DNA of 64,000 nt from Marinobacter sp. JH2 (GCF_004353225.1 NZ_CP037934.1:2790001-2854000); one strand, 5' to 3'. Positions 26,993 through 38,230 are shown, counted from the first letter of the stretch. Notes: generated from the sequence alone by a model not told the origin. Program-made: numbers and translations.

Positions 26993-27442
26993 TTGTTGTC
27001 AGCAGATTATGCCAACCTTCCAAGCGCCACACTCATCAATGCTTTCATTGTAGTGCTTGTCGTGCTTATGCACCGTGAGGCGCTCGTTCGCCTGAGTGCC
27101 CTGTTAAAAATCATGCACGCTCGCCACAACCTACGCTTGGTGACGGCTGTTTTAGGCATACTAATTGCCCACACTGCTCAGGTTTGGGTGTTTGCTATTG
27201 CCTACTTTCTTATGCACCACGCCGATACTTGGGGCTCACTACAAGGTAACTTTAACGGCAGTTTTTTGGACTGTGTCTACTTTTCTTTCAGCACATTCAC
27301 CACCGTGGGTTATGGCGACATAGAGCCCGTTGGCGCACTGCGTTTTTTGACCGGAATCGAAGGGCTCACAGGTTTGGTGCTGATTACTTGGAGTGCTTCG
27401 TTCCTGTTTATGAAGATGCAGAGGTATTGGAAGGGCAGTTAA
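26993..27442 (+). CDS. Two-helix potassium channel family protein
   Basis: A 149-aa inner-membrane protein. The pore helix and selectivity filter read FSTFTTVGYGDIEPVG (TVGYGD about 103-108) between membrane helices. An extra hydrophobic N-terminal segment precedes a basic loop (RLSALLKIMHARHNLR). No cytoplasmic RCK/TrkA domain follows, so it is a minimal Ion_trans_2 channel. The TTG start at 26993 is supported by CAGGAG eleven bases upstream; an internal ATG at 27071 is the alternative. It diverges from the RND operon. Confidence 0.82.
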   Translation: MLSADYANLPSATLINAFIVVLVVLMHREALVRLSALLKIMHARHNLRLVTAVLGILIAHTAQVWVFAIAYFLMHHADTWGSLQGNFNGSFLDCVYFSFSTFTTVGYGDIEPVGALRFLTGIEGLTGLVLITWSASFLFMKMQRYWKGS

Positions 27443-27480
27443 ACAAAAAAACCCCGGACAGACTCAACATCTGCCCGGGG
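27442..27480 (-). terminator. Rho-independent terminator of the copper receptor gene
   Basis: CCCCGG-a-CAGA (27452-27462) pairs with TCTG-c-CCGGGG (27470-27480) around a 7-base loop. The flanking AAACAAAAAAA becomes a U-run in minus-strand RNA. It lies about 50 bases past the TonB receptor stop and directly abuts the potassium channel stop. Confidence 0.85.
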
Positions 27481-27528
27481 AAGAGTCACCCGCCGGCTAT
27501 GAGAAGCGGGCAACCGCCATATCTAAAC

Positions 27529-29532
27529 TTACCAGCGCGCCGTTAAAGCGGCGCGAACGGTACGGCCCGGCTCGTTGACACGGTAAATACCTCCGTCCGA
27601 AATATTGTCTTTGCTGACATGCCGAGCCCATGTGTTATCAAACACATTATTCACCGCCCAAGTCAGACTGAGATTTTTCATTACGGGATGGGAACCCGTC
27701 AGGTTGAGCACACCGTAACCAGGAGAGGAATCCGGGTCTAAACCACCGTCTTCTTCCAGGTAAACCCGGTCTTGCCGGCGGGCCAACTCCCACTCAACTT
27801 CCAAGACATGGCCCTGGCGAGTCCAAGCCACTGTCTGATTAAACTGAATCGGTGGAATGCGGGATAGCGCTTGATCTTCATCCCGGTTTTCTCCACGAAC
27901 CGAAGCAAAGCGACTGTTCGTACTCCACGTCCCGTTACTCCAACCGAGCACGCCCTCTACACCGAGCAAGCGGGCATCCACGTTGTAATAACGGTTTTCA
28001 GAGCGCAGTACGTAATCATCAACCTGATCAACCCAAATCGACGGACGCCAATGCCAATTTCCGGACCGCCCGGAAAGCGTTACATCGAGTTTGTTATGTT
28101 TTTCCACATCCAGACCTGGATTACCGACCCATGAGCCAGACATGGTTTTCCGAGCCACATAACGCTCGTTAACACCGGGCGAGCGTGCGCTGTGACTGGC
28201 GGTAACTTCAAGAGCCTGCTGCGGTGAAAAACGCCATTCACCCGTCACAAAACCGCTGACATTGTCATCGTTAGCGGCGACTGTCTTTGCACCATACTCA
28301 TTGGCATACAACTCAGCCGGTGCGAATGACATCATTCCGCCCGCCATAGGTGTGAAACGTTGCTCCGCGCGGGTAGCGTCCATTTCTATGCGATCATAAC
28401 GAATACCGGCCCCCAAACGCGCATTTGCACGAATCTGGTGAAAGCCTTCCACAAAAACACCCACCCGCTCTCGCTCTACGCCAGGCCACATAAGGGAAGC
28501 CTCATTATCGAGCCTCATACCATTGAACATAGTGGCATCCCAGTCATTACGTTCGACATCGATACCCACAGCAAAATCTTTGGTGTAATTAATGGTTTGG
28601 TCCAGTACCAGCCGGGCGCCTTGGGTGCGGGTTTTCGAGTTGGTCTGCATTTTCATCATTGACTGCCGCAGACTGAAGTTATCCATCACGTGATCGACAT
28701 CAGCTTGCCAAACCATCAAATTCCAGCTGCCACCTGAAACGGGAGCACCCATTTCCATGCGATAAAGATCAGTATCCGTTATCGGCGCGTCCATGCCCCG
28801 GCCGGGAAAACTGACATCTCGCTCTTCCTGCCGGCTAGCCATGCCTTTGATAAAGAAACCGTTCTCCGCGGTCCATGTCGCATCTATGCGGCCTTCAGAG
28901 TTTTCATAGGAACTGCGAACGTCTTTGCCGTCGCCGTCTTCGTAATCACCGGATTCATCGTATCCACCGGCCAAACGGAGAAAAGTCTCTTTATGACCCA
29001 CCGCCACACTGCCGTTCACCAACTTTCCTTCACCGTTATCAGCACCACCGATGGTTAAATGCCCGGCAGTTACATTGTCATCCGCAAATACTGGCACTGC
29101 CGTGGTCGCCACTATCTGGCCACCGGCAATCGGGCCCCATCGCAGGGTGCGGTTGCCGGTACGTACCTCCAGCGTCGGCGCTAACGCCACGCTGAGCCGG
29201 TTGGTCGCCGGGTCCATACGGCTTGGACATGCGCCTTCTACGCGCATGCCATCCAACAGGACATCTACGCGGTCTTCATTCTGGCCCCGAACGACCGGGT
29301 CCAGACCTCGCCCCCCCATGCGAGATAGCGACACGGAAGCATCGGACGACAATCGCGCCACTGGCTCAGATTGAATTGCAGCAGCAGAAAGGCGAGCAGC
29401 TTCTGCCGACTGACCTTCGGTTACCCGAATCAACACAGCTGCATCTGCACTAACTTGTGCCAGAGCCGGGAAAGCCAACGTGCAACCAGCCACAACATAG
29501 CCAATAGAACATGGCAGGAGATTTTTCAGCAT
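27529..29532 (-). CDS. TonB-dependent copper receptor (OprC/NosA-like)
   Basis: A 667-aa outer-membrane receptor. It has a signal peptide to about residue 25 (cut after FPALA), a plug domain (about 55-165; DPVVRGQNEDRVDVLLDGMR, then EGACPSRMDPATNR) and a 22-strand barrel ending in the aromatic RAALTARW. The EGACPSRMDP region and many Met residues fit the TonB-copper family (OprC, NosA). The region with MMKMQ and PMAGGMMSF could bind copper, but that is inference. It is monocistronic: a terminator follows it, and it diverges from gdhA. Confidence 0.88.
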   Translation of the reverse strand: MLKNLLPCSIGYVVAGCTLAFPALAQVSADAAVLIRVTEGQSAEAARLSAAAIQSEPVARLSSDASVSLSRMGGRGLDPVVRGQNEDRVDVLLDGMRVEGACPSRMDPATNRLSVALAPTLEVRTGNRTLRWGPIAGGQIVATTAVPVFADDNVTAGHLTIGGADNGEGKLVNGSVAVGHKETFLRLAGGYDESGDYEDGDGKDVRSSYENSEGRIDATWTAENGFFIKGMASRQEERDVSFPGRGMDAPITDTDLYRMEMGAPVSGGSWNLMVWQADVDHVMDNFSLRQSMMKMQTNSKTRTQGARLVLDQTINYTKDFAVGIDVERNDWDATMFNGMRLDNEASLMWPGVERERVGVFVEGFHQIRANARLGAGIRYDRIEMDATRAEQRFTPMAGGMMSFAPAELYANEYGAKTVAANDDNVSGFVTGEWRFSPQQALEVTASHSARSPGVNERYVARKTMSGSWVGNPGLDVEKHNKLDVTLSGRSGNWHWRPSIWVDQVDDYVLRSENRYYNVDARLLGVEGVLGWSNGTWSTNSRFASVRGENRDEDQALSRIPPIQFNQTVAWTRQGHVLEVEWELARRQDRVYLEEDGGLDPDSSPGYGVLNLTGSHPVMKNLSLTWAVNNVFDNTWARHVSKDNISDGGIYRVNEPGRTVRAALTARW

Positions 29533-29654
29533 TCAAAAGAATCCTTTTAGGAGTAATCATCAAAACGTTGCGAGGATGATAAAAATCATAAAGGACCCTA
29601 AGCGGCCTGACTTGAGACACGATGCCGCACCTCTTTTTAGGTACCTATTAATGA

Positions 29655-31130
<1,476 letters not shown>

Positions 31131-31137
31131 TCCTGCT

Positions 31138-33720
31138 ATGAACAGCGAAGAGTCTCGTCAGTCCCCGGACCGGGTATCCACCGGCCTGGCAGGGCTAGAC
31201 GAGGTTCTGGATCACCTCAGAATCGGCGATAACGTTGTCTGGCGGGTTTCCCACCTCGATGACTATCGCCGCTTCGTCCTCCCCTTTGTAGAAGCGGCCG
31301 CAAATTCAGGCCGACAGATTCTCTATCTTCGCTTTGGCGATCATTCGCCGATCATTGAAAACCACCCCGCTGTGCGCACCATCGAGATAGACGCTCTGGG
31401 CGGCTTTGAAAGCTTTACCAGCCGGGTTTGGCGACTGATTGAACAACATGGCCGAGGTGCTTTCTACATCAGCGACAGCCTGAGCGAGCTGCTGAACGCC
31501 TGGGCCACAGATGCCATGGTGGGCAATTTCTTCCGCGTGATTTGCCCGTTCCTGTTCGAATTGGATACCGTTGCCTGGTTTGCTCTGCATCCAGACCGTC
31601 ATTCCCGAATGACGCTGGACCGTATCCGGAAGACCACCCAAGTGCTTCTAGATGTACACCGCCATGGGGACGATGTGCAGGTGCAACCGATCAAGGTCTG
31701 GCGGCGACAATCACCCACTATGTTCTTGCCGCATCGCGAGCTCCATGGGCAGTTTCACCCCATCACCTACAGTAGCGATGCGACGAGAGTCCAAGCTTCT
31801 CTCGAGCAGGAACGCCTCCACAACCAACCTCTTCTGGATTATTGGGATCGTCTGTTTCAGGATGCCAGCCGAGCCTTAGCCAACCAGGACCCCAGCGCAA
31901 TCGCCGCGTTGCACGAACAAGTCCTACAGGTGCTGGTCAGCCGGGACCCGCAAATACTGGAGTTGGCCCGGCGCTATTTAACACTGGAAGATCTGCTCAG
32001 CATCCGCAGCCGGCTTATTGGCAGCGGTTATATTGGCGGCAAAGCCACAGGCATGCTGGTGGCTCGTAATATCTTGTTCACAGACGACCCTGAGCAATGG
32101 GCCGAGTTATTGGAACCGCACGATTCCAACTATCTGGGCACCGATGCGTACTATTCATTTTTGGTCCACAACGGCCTCTGGCCGGCCATCATGCGGCAAC
32201 GTTCCGAAGGCGGCTACCTGAGCGAAGCACCGGCTTTGCAACAAAGTATTTGGGATGGCCAGTTTCCGGATGAAATTCGGGCGGACCTGGAACGACTGCT
32301 TGATCACTATGGGCAATACCCGATTTTAGTGCGCTCCTCGAGCCTACAGGAGGATGGGTTTGGCAACGCCTTTGCGGGAAAATACGACAGTGTTTTTCTG
32401 GTCAATCAAGGCTCTCCCGAGCAACGTCTGGCCGCGCTAGAAAACGCCATTCGGGAAGTCTACGCCTCATCCATGAGCGAAGAAGCGCTGGTATACCGAA
32501 AACGACGCGGGCTGGACCAGCGGGAAGAACCCATGGCTTTGCTGATCCAGCGCGTGAACGGCCGCTTCCATGGCCGGTATTACCTACCAGACGCGGCCGG
32601 CGTAGGCGTATCGCGTAACACCTTCGCTTGGGATAGCAAAATGGACCCCAAAGCCGGCATGGTTCGGCTGGTAATGGGGCTGGGCACACGGGCGGTTGAC
32701 CGCATCGAAGGCGACCACGCCTGCGTGATGGCTCTGGATCATCCCACCCGGCAGCCGTTTCGCAATCAGGATGAAAATTTCCAATATTCCCAGCATCTGG
32801 TCGATTTGCTGGACCTGGAAACCGGACACCTTGAAACCCGTCCGCTAAGCCAGCTTCTCGGTACATCAAAAACTCTGCCCATGAAACATTTAGCCGAGTT
32901 AGACCGAGCCGCCACGAATAGAGCGGAACAAATCGGCCTTGAGGGCCCAGTCTGGCGCCTGACATTTCGACCGCTAGTGAAAGGCAGTCGCTTTATTGCC
33001 CAATTATCGAGCCTATTGGCCACTCTTGAAGCCGGTTACCGACATCCCGTAGACGTGGAGTTCACCCTGCACTTGAATGACCAAGGCGAAACTTCGTTCA
33101 ATCTGGTGCAATGTCGCCCATTGGCCACCATCGGCGAAACCGGGCCCGTTCAGATTCCTGATCCCTTGCCGAGATCCCGGTTGCTGTTCCAAACCCGAGG
33201 TCATTTTATGGGGGGCAATATCAGCCTCGCCATTACTCGAATCATTCGTGTGGATGCTTCGGTTTATGCCAACCTGAACACCAGCGAACGCTACGAAGTG
33301 GCCCGGCTGATTGGACGAATCATGCGTTTGTCATCCGAACCTACCATGCTGATCGGACCCGGTCGCTGGGGCACTAGCAGCCCGGAGCTCGGCGTACCCG
33401 TACGATTTTCCGACATTGCCGGCGTCGCCGCACTGATTGAAGCATCGGAGAACGCCGGCGACATGGTGCCTGATTTATCCTACGGTTCTCACTTCTTTCA
33501 GGACCTGGTTGAAAGCGGCATAGCCTACGGGGCCTTGTTCCCGGACATGCCACACTGCCAATACCACCCCGACCGCTTAAGACCCGACGAGGCTGACAGC
33601 GCCATAGAACCCGACAACCCCGTTACAGCAGCTGTTCACGTGCACTCCCTGTCATCCGGTCATTTGCAACTGACCGGAGATGTTCTTAGTCAGCAGCTGG
33701 TGTGCTATTTCACGGTTTGA
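31138..33720 (+). CDS. PEP/pyruvate-binding (PPDK_N) protein with RecA/KaiC-like N-terminal region
   Basis: An 860-aa protein. The N-terminal 200 residues (RVSTGLAGLDEVLDHLRIGD, later RGAFYISDSLSELL) look like a KaiC/RecA-type fold, but the phosphate-binding P-loop is not recognisable. From about 295 a PPDK_N ATP-grasp domain begins (SGYIGGKATGMLVARN, then PILVRSSSLQEDGFGNAFAG). It is followed by a C-terminal module with MLIGPGRWGTSSPELG and SYGSHFFQDLVESG. The phosphohistidine swivel and PEP-utiliser barrel of PPDK/PpsA are absent, so this is not a complete synthase. It is tightly linked to gdhA and may modify or regulate nitrogen/carbon metabolism, but the function is unknown. Confidence 0.75.
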   Translation: MNSEESRQSPDRVSTGLAGLDEVLDHLRIGDNVVWRVSHLDDYRRFVLPFVEAAANSGRQILYLRFGDHSPIIENHPAVRTIEIDALGGFESFTSRVWRLIEQHGRGAFYISDSLSELLNAWATDAMVGNFFRVICPFLFELDTVAWFALHPDRHSRMTLDRIRKTTQVLLDVHRHGDDVQVQPIKVWRRQSPTMFLPHRELHGQFHPITYSSDATRVQASLEQERLHNQPLLDYWDRLFQDASRALANQDPSAIAALHEQVLQVLVSRDPQILELARRYLTLEDLLSIRSRLIGSGYIGGKATGMLVARNILFTDDPEQWAELLEPHDSNYLGTDAYYSFLVHNGLWPAIMRQRSEGGYLSEAPALQQSIWDGQFPDEIRADLERLLDHYGQYPILVRSSSLQEDGFGNAFAGKYDSVFLVNQGSPEQRLAALENAIREVYASSMSEEALVYRKRRGLDQREEPMALLIQRVNGRFHGRYYLPDAAGVGVSRNTFAWDSKMDPKAGMVRLVMGLGTRAVDRIEGDHACVMALDHPTRQPFRNQDENFQYSQHLVDLLDLETGHLETRPLSQLLGTSKTLPMKHLAELDRAATNRAEQIGLEGPVWRLTFRPLVKGSRFIAQLSSLLATLEAGYRHPVDVEFTLHLNDQGETSFNLVQCRPLATIGETGPVQIPDPLPRSRLLFQTRGHFMGGNISLAITRIIRVDASVYANLNTSERYEVARLIGRIMRLSSEPTMLIGPGRWGTSSPELGVPVRFSDIAGVAALIEASENAGDMVPDLSYGSHFFQDLVESGIAYGALFPDMPHCQYHPDRLRPDEADSAIEPDNPVTAAVHVHSLSSGHLQLTGDVLSQQLVCYFTV

Positions 33721-33783
33721 TCCGAGACAAAAAGTCGCACCTTATCCAAGGGCCTTCATGCTGCTTGCTGTTAGAATGCGGCC

Positions 33784-35052
33784 ATGGAATGGTTCACTTA
33801 CTCTCAAACCGGTTTTCGTCAGGCGGCTCGCTATCTGCTGAGCATGCGGCTGGCCATCATAGCCATACAGCTGGTGGCGATTGCTGTTGCCGAAACCATG
33901 GTTCAGCTGGCCAACCGGGCTGAAGCGCTACTGGTTTGCCTGTTGTACGGTGTACTTGCGGCTTTAGGATGGCTCTGGTTCAACCGTCGGCCTCCACAGG
34001 CATCTTCACCCGTTAGCCTGACGCTGGCCATGGATCTGGCACTGATCGGCGGGTGGCTGTATTTTACCGGCGGCTATACCAATCCGTTGGTTTCCCTTTT
34101 GCTGTTACCCATCGCCGTGGCCATTATTCTTGTGCCCACACGCCAGAGTTTTGTGCTTACACTCGCGGGCATTGCGGTCTACACCGCATTGGCTCTGTGG
34201 CATACCCCGGTGGTACTCCATCACCATGACGGCGATCTGGCCCAATTGCATCTGATCGGAATGTGGGCGACTTTTGCCCTGACGGCCGCCATTCTCTTGT
34301 TGGTGGTGGGCACGCTTGCCCGTCACCTTCGTCATCAACAGAGCCAGCTTTCAACCTTTCGCGAAAGCCGGCTTCAGGATGAACAAGTAATCGCCTTGGG
34401 GCTGTCCTCTGCTGCAGTAGCGCACCGTTTGGGTACGCCCCTAAACACAATGACGCTGCTGATTGACGAAATCCGTGCGCACACCCAGAGTAAGACTACT
34501 CCGGAATTGTCTGAAGATTTGGACATGCTGGAGCAACAAGTGCAGCTCTGCAGTGAACACTTGCAACAACTCACCAAAACCGCAGTGGAAGCCAAAACCG
34601 CGAAACAGGAAACGGTATCGGTTAAACGCTGGCTGGAGCGACTGCGAGAATCAGCCACTTTGCTGTGGCCTTCGGGCCCGTTGCACTGGTCCCAAAACCA
34701 TCCTGACACCCGCGTGAAAGTGGATACAACGTTGGACCAAGCGGTGCTTAACCTCCTTGCCAACGCTCTGACCGCAAGCCCGGACTGGGTATCGGTCAGC
34801 AGCCGGCTGTCAGGTGACGGTCGGGTTGAATTGATTGTTGAAGATCACGGGGACGGGCTGGAATCCTCCCTACAAGGTGCGCCGGGCGAGGAAATCGTCG
34901 ATTCTCGCAATGGCTTGGGGGTTGGGCTCTTTCTATCAAATGCCACCATTCAAAGGCTTGGCGGAAGCCTGAAAGCCCAAACCAGCGGGTCAGGCACCAC
35001 AATGACGATCGTTCTGCCTGCAATTACCGTCGATACGAGCGGAGCTCAATAA
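33784..35052 (+). CDS. regB: RegB/PrrB/RoxS-like redox sensor histidine kinase
   Basis: A 422-aa inner-membrane sensor with six helices. The loop GGYTNPLVSLLLLP (about 95) matches the quinone-sensing GGxxNPF motif of RegB. The H-box is VAHRLGTPLNTM with His214; the residue after His is Arg, where alphaproteobacterial RegB has Glu. Cys256 in QVQLCSEHL sits where RegB carries its redox-active Cys. The ATPase domain shows LLANALTASP, EDHGDGL and GLGVGLFLSNATIQRLGG. It forms an operon with the regulator 1 bp downstream. The pair likely senses respiratory redox state and controls energy genes, as known for RegBA/RoxSR. Confidence 0.9.
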   Translation: MEWFTYSQTGFRQAARYLLSMRLAIIAIQLVAIAVAETMVQLANRAEALLVCLLYGVLAALGWLWFNRRPPQASSPVSLTLAMDLALIGGWLYFTGGYTNPLVSLLLLPIAVAIILVPTRQSFVLTLAGIAVYTALALWHTPVVLHHHDGDLAQLHLIGMWATFALTAAILLLVVGTLARHLRHQQSQLSTFRESRLQDEQVIALGLSSAAVAHRLGTPLNTMTLLIDEIRAHTQSKTTPELSEDLDMLEQQVQLCSEHLQQLTKTAVEAKTAKQETVSVKRWLERLRESATLLWPSGPLHWSQNHPDTRVKVDTTLDQAVLNLLANALTASPDWVSVSSRLSGDGRVELIVEDHGDGLESSLQGAPGEEIVDSRNGLGVGLFLSNATIQRLGGSLKAQTSGSGTTMTIVLPAITVDTSGAQ

Positions 35053-35053
35053 T

Positions 35054-35581
35054 ATGCCCGAAGAACAATGGTTATTGGTGGATGACGATCAGGCTTTTAC
35101 TCAGGTGCTGGTTCGATCGCTTGCCCGCCAAGATATAACCGCAGCGGTGGCCCACAATCACACCTCCGCGCTGGCAGCCGTCACTGATACGAACTTTAAC
35201 CGTTGCGTGCTGGACCTGAACTTGGCCGGCGAAAGTGGTTTGCAGCTGCTGCCGGAACTGCTCAAAGAAAAGCCGGACTTGGAAGTTCTGGTGCTGACCG
35301 GTTACGGCAGCATTGCCACCGCAGTTGAAGCAATTCGGCGCGGTGCGGTGAACTACCTGTGCAAACCGGTCACCGTTCAGCAACTGATGCGCGGTTTTGA
35401 TCCCGTTGAAGGCGAACCGGAACTGCGGCCTGTACCGCCTTCGGTTGAAGAAATGGAGTGGGAACACATTCAGCGTGTGTTAAACGAGCACGATGGCAAT
35501 ATTTCCGCCACAGCACGCTCTCTCAATATGCATCGCCGAACCTTGCAACGAAAACTGCAAAAGCATTCCCGGTGGCGTTGA
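35054..35581 (+). CDS. regA: RegA/PrrA/RoxR-like response regulator
   Basis: A 175-aa cytoplasmic regulator. The receiver domain has the acidic pair DDD near the N-terminus, phospho-acceptor Asp54 in CVLDLNLAGESG, and the LTGYGSIATAVEAIRRGAVNY segment ending in the conserved Lys (CKP). After a short proline linker comes a Fis-type helix-turn-helix (GNISATARSLNMHRRTLQRK) at the C-terminus, the RegA architecture. It ends 1 bp from the convergent SulP gene. Confidence 0.92.
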   Translation: MPEEQWLLVDDDQAFTQVLVRSLARQDITAAVAHNHTSALAAVTDTNFNRCVLDLNLAGESGLQLLPELLKEKPDLEVLVLTGYGSIATAVEAIRRGAVNYLCKPVTVQQLMRGFDPVEGEPELRPVPPSVEEMEWEHIQRVLNEHDGNISATARSLNMHRRTLQRKLQKHSRWR

Positions 35582-35582
35582 C

Positions 35583-37319
35583 TCAGCCTTCGAAAGGCGC
35601 TGCCGCACTATGGTGCCCGTTCAACGTTTTCCATGCTTGATAAGTACTTAAGAAAACCTGTCCACCCATTCGCTGCAGCAGCTCGGTGCCTTTCAGGCGA
35701 TCCATCACCGGCCCTTTCACCTCGGACAAATGCAACCGGACTCCCGCATCTGAAAGGCGTTCATTCATAGCCTCAAGGCTTTCCAGCGCCGACGCATCGA
35801 TCAGATTGACCGCGGGGCACACCAGCACCAAATCTTTTAACTCCAGCTCCCGGGCCACAAGCTCGATGACTGTCTCTTCCAGAAAGCGCGCGTTGGCGAA
35901 GTACAGACTTTCATCCACCCGCAGGAAGGTGATTCTTGGACACACTTCCACATCGTGTCTCAAAACGTTCCGAAAATGCTCCGTGCCCGGAACTCGGCCC
36001 AACACCGCGCAATGCGGGCGGCTGGTACGGTACAAGAACAAACTGATCGATAAGCCCACGCCAGCGATAATGCCCGCTTCAACACTATGTACCAGCGTCA
36101 GCACAATGGTTGCCAGCATGGCGCCAAAGTCGGTGCGCGAGTATCGGAAGGTGCGGAGCAGGGCGGGTAGGTCAACTAAGGTGACCACGGCCACAATGAT
36201 GGTTGCTGCCAAGGTAGCTTGAGGCAACCACGCAATCGCCGGAGTCAAAAACAAGGTTGCTAGCCCAATACCGATTGCGGCATAAGCGCCCGCCGCCGGC
36301 GTTTCAGCACCCGCATCGAAATTCACTACGGAGCGGGAGAAACCACCGGTCACCGGCATCCCTCCGGAAAACCCGGCACTGAGATTAGCCGTACCTAAGC
36401 CGATTAATTCCTGATCCGGATCGATACGCTGGCGCCGTTTAGCGGCCAACGTTTGGCCCACCGACACGGATTCAACAAAACCGACAATACTGATTAACAG
36501 TGCGCTGACTGCCAATTGGGACCAGAGCGCGGGATCCAGACTCGGTAATGTGAACGAAGGCAGGCCTGAAGGAATCTCCCCAACCAAGCGCACACCTTGC
36601 TGATCCAGTCTGAACAGCCAGGCCAGCAACGTCGTTGAAAGAACGGCAAGGATAGGGGCTGTTTTTGTCAGGATATCAGCTAGGCGGGATGTCAGGCCCA
36701 GTTTTTCCAACAACGGTTTCAAGCCGTGCCGCGCCCAGCATAAGAACAGCAGCGTGCCTGCGCCCACAAACAAAGTCGGGGTATTCATGTCGCCAAAAGC
36801 ACTCAGCAGAGATTGGCCAATATCCAGCAGGTTATGGCCGGACGCTTGCACACCCAACAGATGCTTTAGCTGACTGGCTGCAATGACCAGACCGGAGGCT
36901 GAAATAAATCCGGAAATCACCGGATGACTCAAGAAATTCGCCAAAAAACCGAGCCTTAGAATGCCCATCACGGTGAGCATCAAGCCAGACATAATGGCGA
37001 TCAAAACGGCACCGGCAATGTATTCCGCCGAGCCCAATGCCGCTAAGGGTGCCAAAGCCGCCGCGGTCATCAACGAAACCACCGCCACCGGCCCAACCGA
37101 GAGAGTGCGGCTGGTACCAAATACCGCATAAGCCACCAACGGCAAAATGCTGGCGTACAGACCGACCTGCGCCGGCAGCCCCGCCAGCAGCGCATAGGCT
37201 AGCGATTGGGGAATGAGCATCACCGTCACAATCGCTGCCGCAATTAAGTCGCTGGTGGCCTCACCACGGCCGTACGCCGGAGCCCATTGCAGAATTGGCA
37301 AATAACGTTTCAGGTTCAT
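35583..37319 (-). CDS. SulP family anion transporter with STAS domain
   Basis: A 578-aa inner-membrane transporter. The SulP signature PQSLAYALLAGLPAQVGLYAS is at about residues 38-58, and GGMPVTGGFSRSVVNFDAGA lies in the second half of the core. A C-terminal STAS domain (about 440-550) contains LVCPAVNLIDASALESL. The usual substrate is sulfate, but some members carry bicarbonate or other anions. It starts 7 bp downstream of a persulfide-dioxygenase-like gene, so a role in exporting or importing sulfur oxyanions is likely. Confidence 0.9.
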   Translation of the reverse strand: MNLKRYLPILQWAPAYGRGEATSDLIAAAIVTVMLIPQSLAYALLAGLPAQVGLYASILPLVAYAVFGTSRTLSVGPVAVVSLMTAAALAPLAALGSAEYIAGAVLIAIMSGLMLTVMGILRLGFLANFLSHPVISGFISASGLVIAASQLKHLLGVQASGHNLLDIGQSLLSAFGDMNTPTLFVGAGTLLFLCWARHGLKPLLEKLGLTSRLADILTKTAPILAVLSTTLLAWLFRLDQQGVRLVGEIPSGLPSFTLPSLDPALWSQLAVSALLISIVGFVESVSVGQTLAAKRRQRIDPDQELIGLGTANLSAGFSGGMPVTGGFSRSVVNFDAGAETPAAGAYAAIGIGLATLFLTPAIAWLPQATLAATIIVAVVTLVDLPALLRTFRYSRTDFGAMLATIVLTLVHSVEAGIIAGVGLSISLFLYRTSRPHCAVLGRVPGTEHFRNVLRHDVEVCPRITFLRVDESLYFANARFLEETVIELVARELELKDLVLVCPAVNLIDASALESLEAMNERLSDAGVRLHLSEVKGPVMDRLKGTELLQRMGGQVFLSTYQAWKTLNGHHSAAAPFEG

Positions 37320-37326
37320 ACCCGGC

Positions 37327-38193
37327 TCAAAACAGGTTCAGGGGAACTTTCAGATAAACCTGACCATTATCCTCCGCGGGAGGCATCTCACCGGCCCGCA
37401 TGTTCACCTGAACCGAAGGCAAGATCAGACGCGGCATATCCAATGTCGCGTCACGCTCGGTGCGCATCTTAACGAACTCGTCCTCGGAAACCCCTTCGTG
37501 CACATGCACGTTGGCTTCGCGCTGTTCAGCCACCGTGGTCATGCAATGGAATTCCTCCCGGCCCGGCGCTTTATAGTCGTGGCACAGGAAAATTCTAGTC
37601 TGCTCCGGTAGGGCCAACACTTTTTGGATCGAGCGGAACAGGGTACGGGCATCACCACCGGGGAAGTCACAGCGGGCTGTACCGTAATCCGGCATGAACA
37701 GGGTGTCGCCTACGAAGGCGGCATCGCCGATGACGTAGGTCAGGCAGGCCGGGGTATGACCGGGAGTATGGAGCACGTGCCCTTCCAGTCCACCAATGGT
37801 GAAGGTGTCGCCTTCTTTGAACAGCCGGTCAAACTGACTGCCATCTCGGGCGAACTCGGTGCCTGCGTTAAAAGCCTTACCGAAGATTTCCTGAACATCG
37901 GTAATACGGGCGCCAATACCAGTTTTACCACCCAGCTGCTCGTGCAGATACGGGGCAGCGGATAAATGATCCGCGTGCACGTGGGTTTCCAGAATCCACT
38001 CAACTTTTAAATCATTGTCGCGAACGTACTGGATAATGGTGTCGGCGGAACGAACATCGGTGCGGCCTGCGGCGTAATCAAAGTCCAGAACCGAATCAAG
38101 GATGGCACAAGCCTGGCTGTCCGGATCTCGCACCACATAGCTGAATGTGTTGGTAGGTTCATCGAAAAAGTGTTGAACGATGGGCTGACTCAT
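37327..38193 (-). CDS. MBL-fold hydrolase, persulfide dioxygenase (ETHE1/Blh) type
   Basis: A 288-aa cytoplasmic metallo-beta-lactamase-fold enzyme. The metal motif is LETHVHADHLSAAPYLHEQL, with later His/Asp ligands in HTPGHTPACLTYV, AFVGDTLFMPDYGTARCDFPG and FLCHDYKAPGR. The sequence pattern fits ETHE1/Blh persulfide dioxygenases, which oxidise glutathione persulfide to sulfite. ATG 38193 is preceded by AGAGGT, and longer in-frame versions are unsupported. It is upstream of and probably co-transcribed with a SulP transporter, the Blh-SulP pairing of sulfide-detoxification operons. AT-rich palindromes precede it. Confidence 0.88.
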   Translation of the reverse strand: MSQPIVQHFFDEPTNTFSYVVRDPDSQACAILDSVLDFDYAAGRTDVRSADTIIQYVRDNDLKVEWILETHVHADHLSAAPYLHEQLGGKTGIGARITDVQEIFGKAFNAGTEFARDGSQFDRLFKEGDTFTIGGLEGHVLHTPGHTPACLTYVIGDAAFVGDTLFMPDYGTARCDFPGGDARTLFRSIQKVLALPEQTRIFLCHDYKAPGREEFHCMTTVAEQREANVHVHEGVSEDEFVKMRTERDATLDMPRLILPSVQVNMRAGEMPPAEDNGQVYLKVPLNLF

Positions 38194-38230
38194 GGCACAT
38201 ACCTCTGACCTGACCTTTAATTTAAATATA

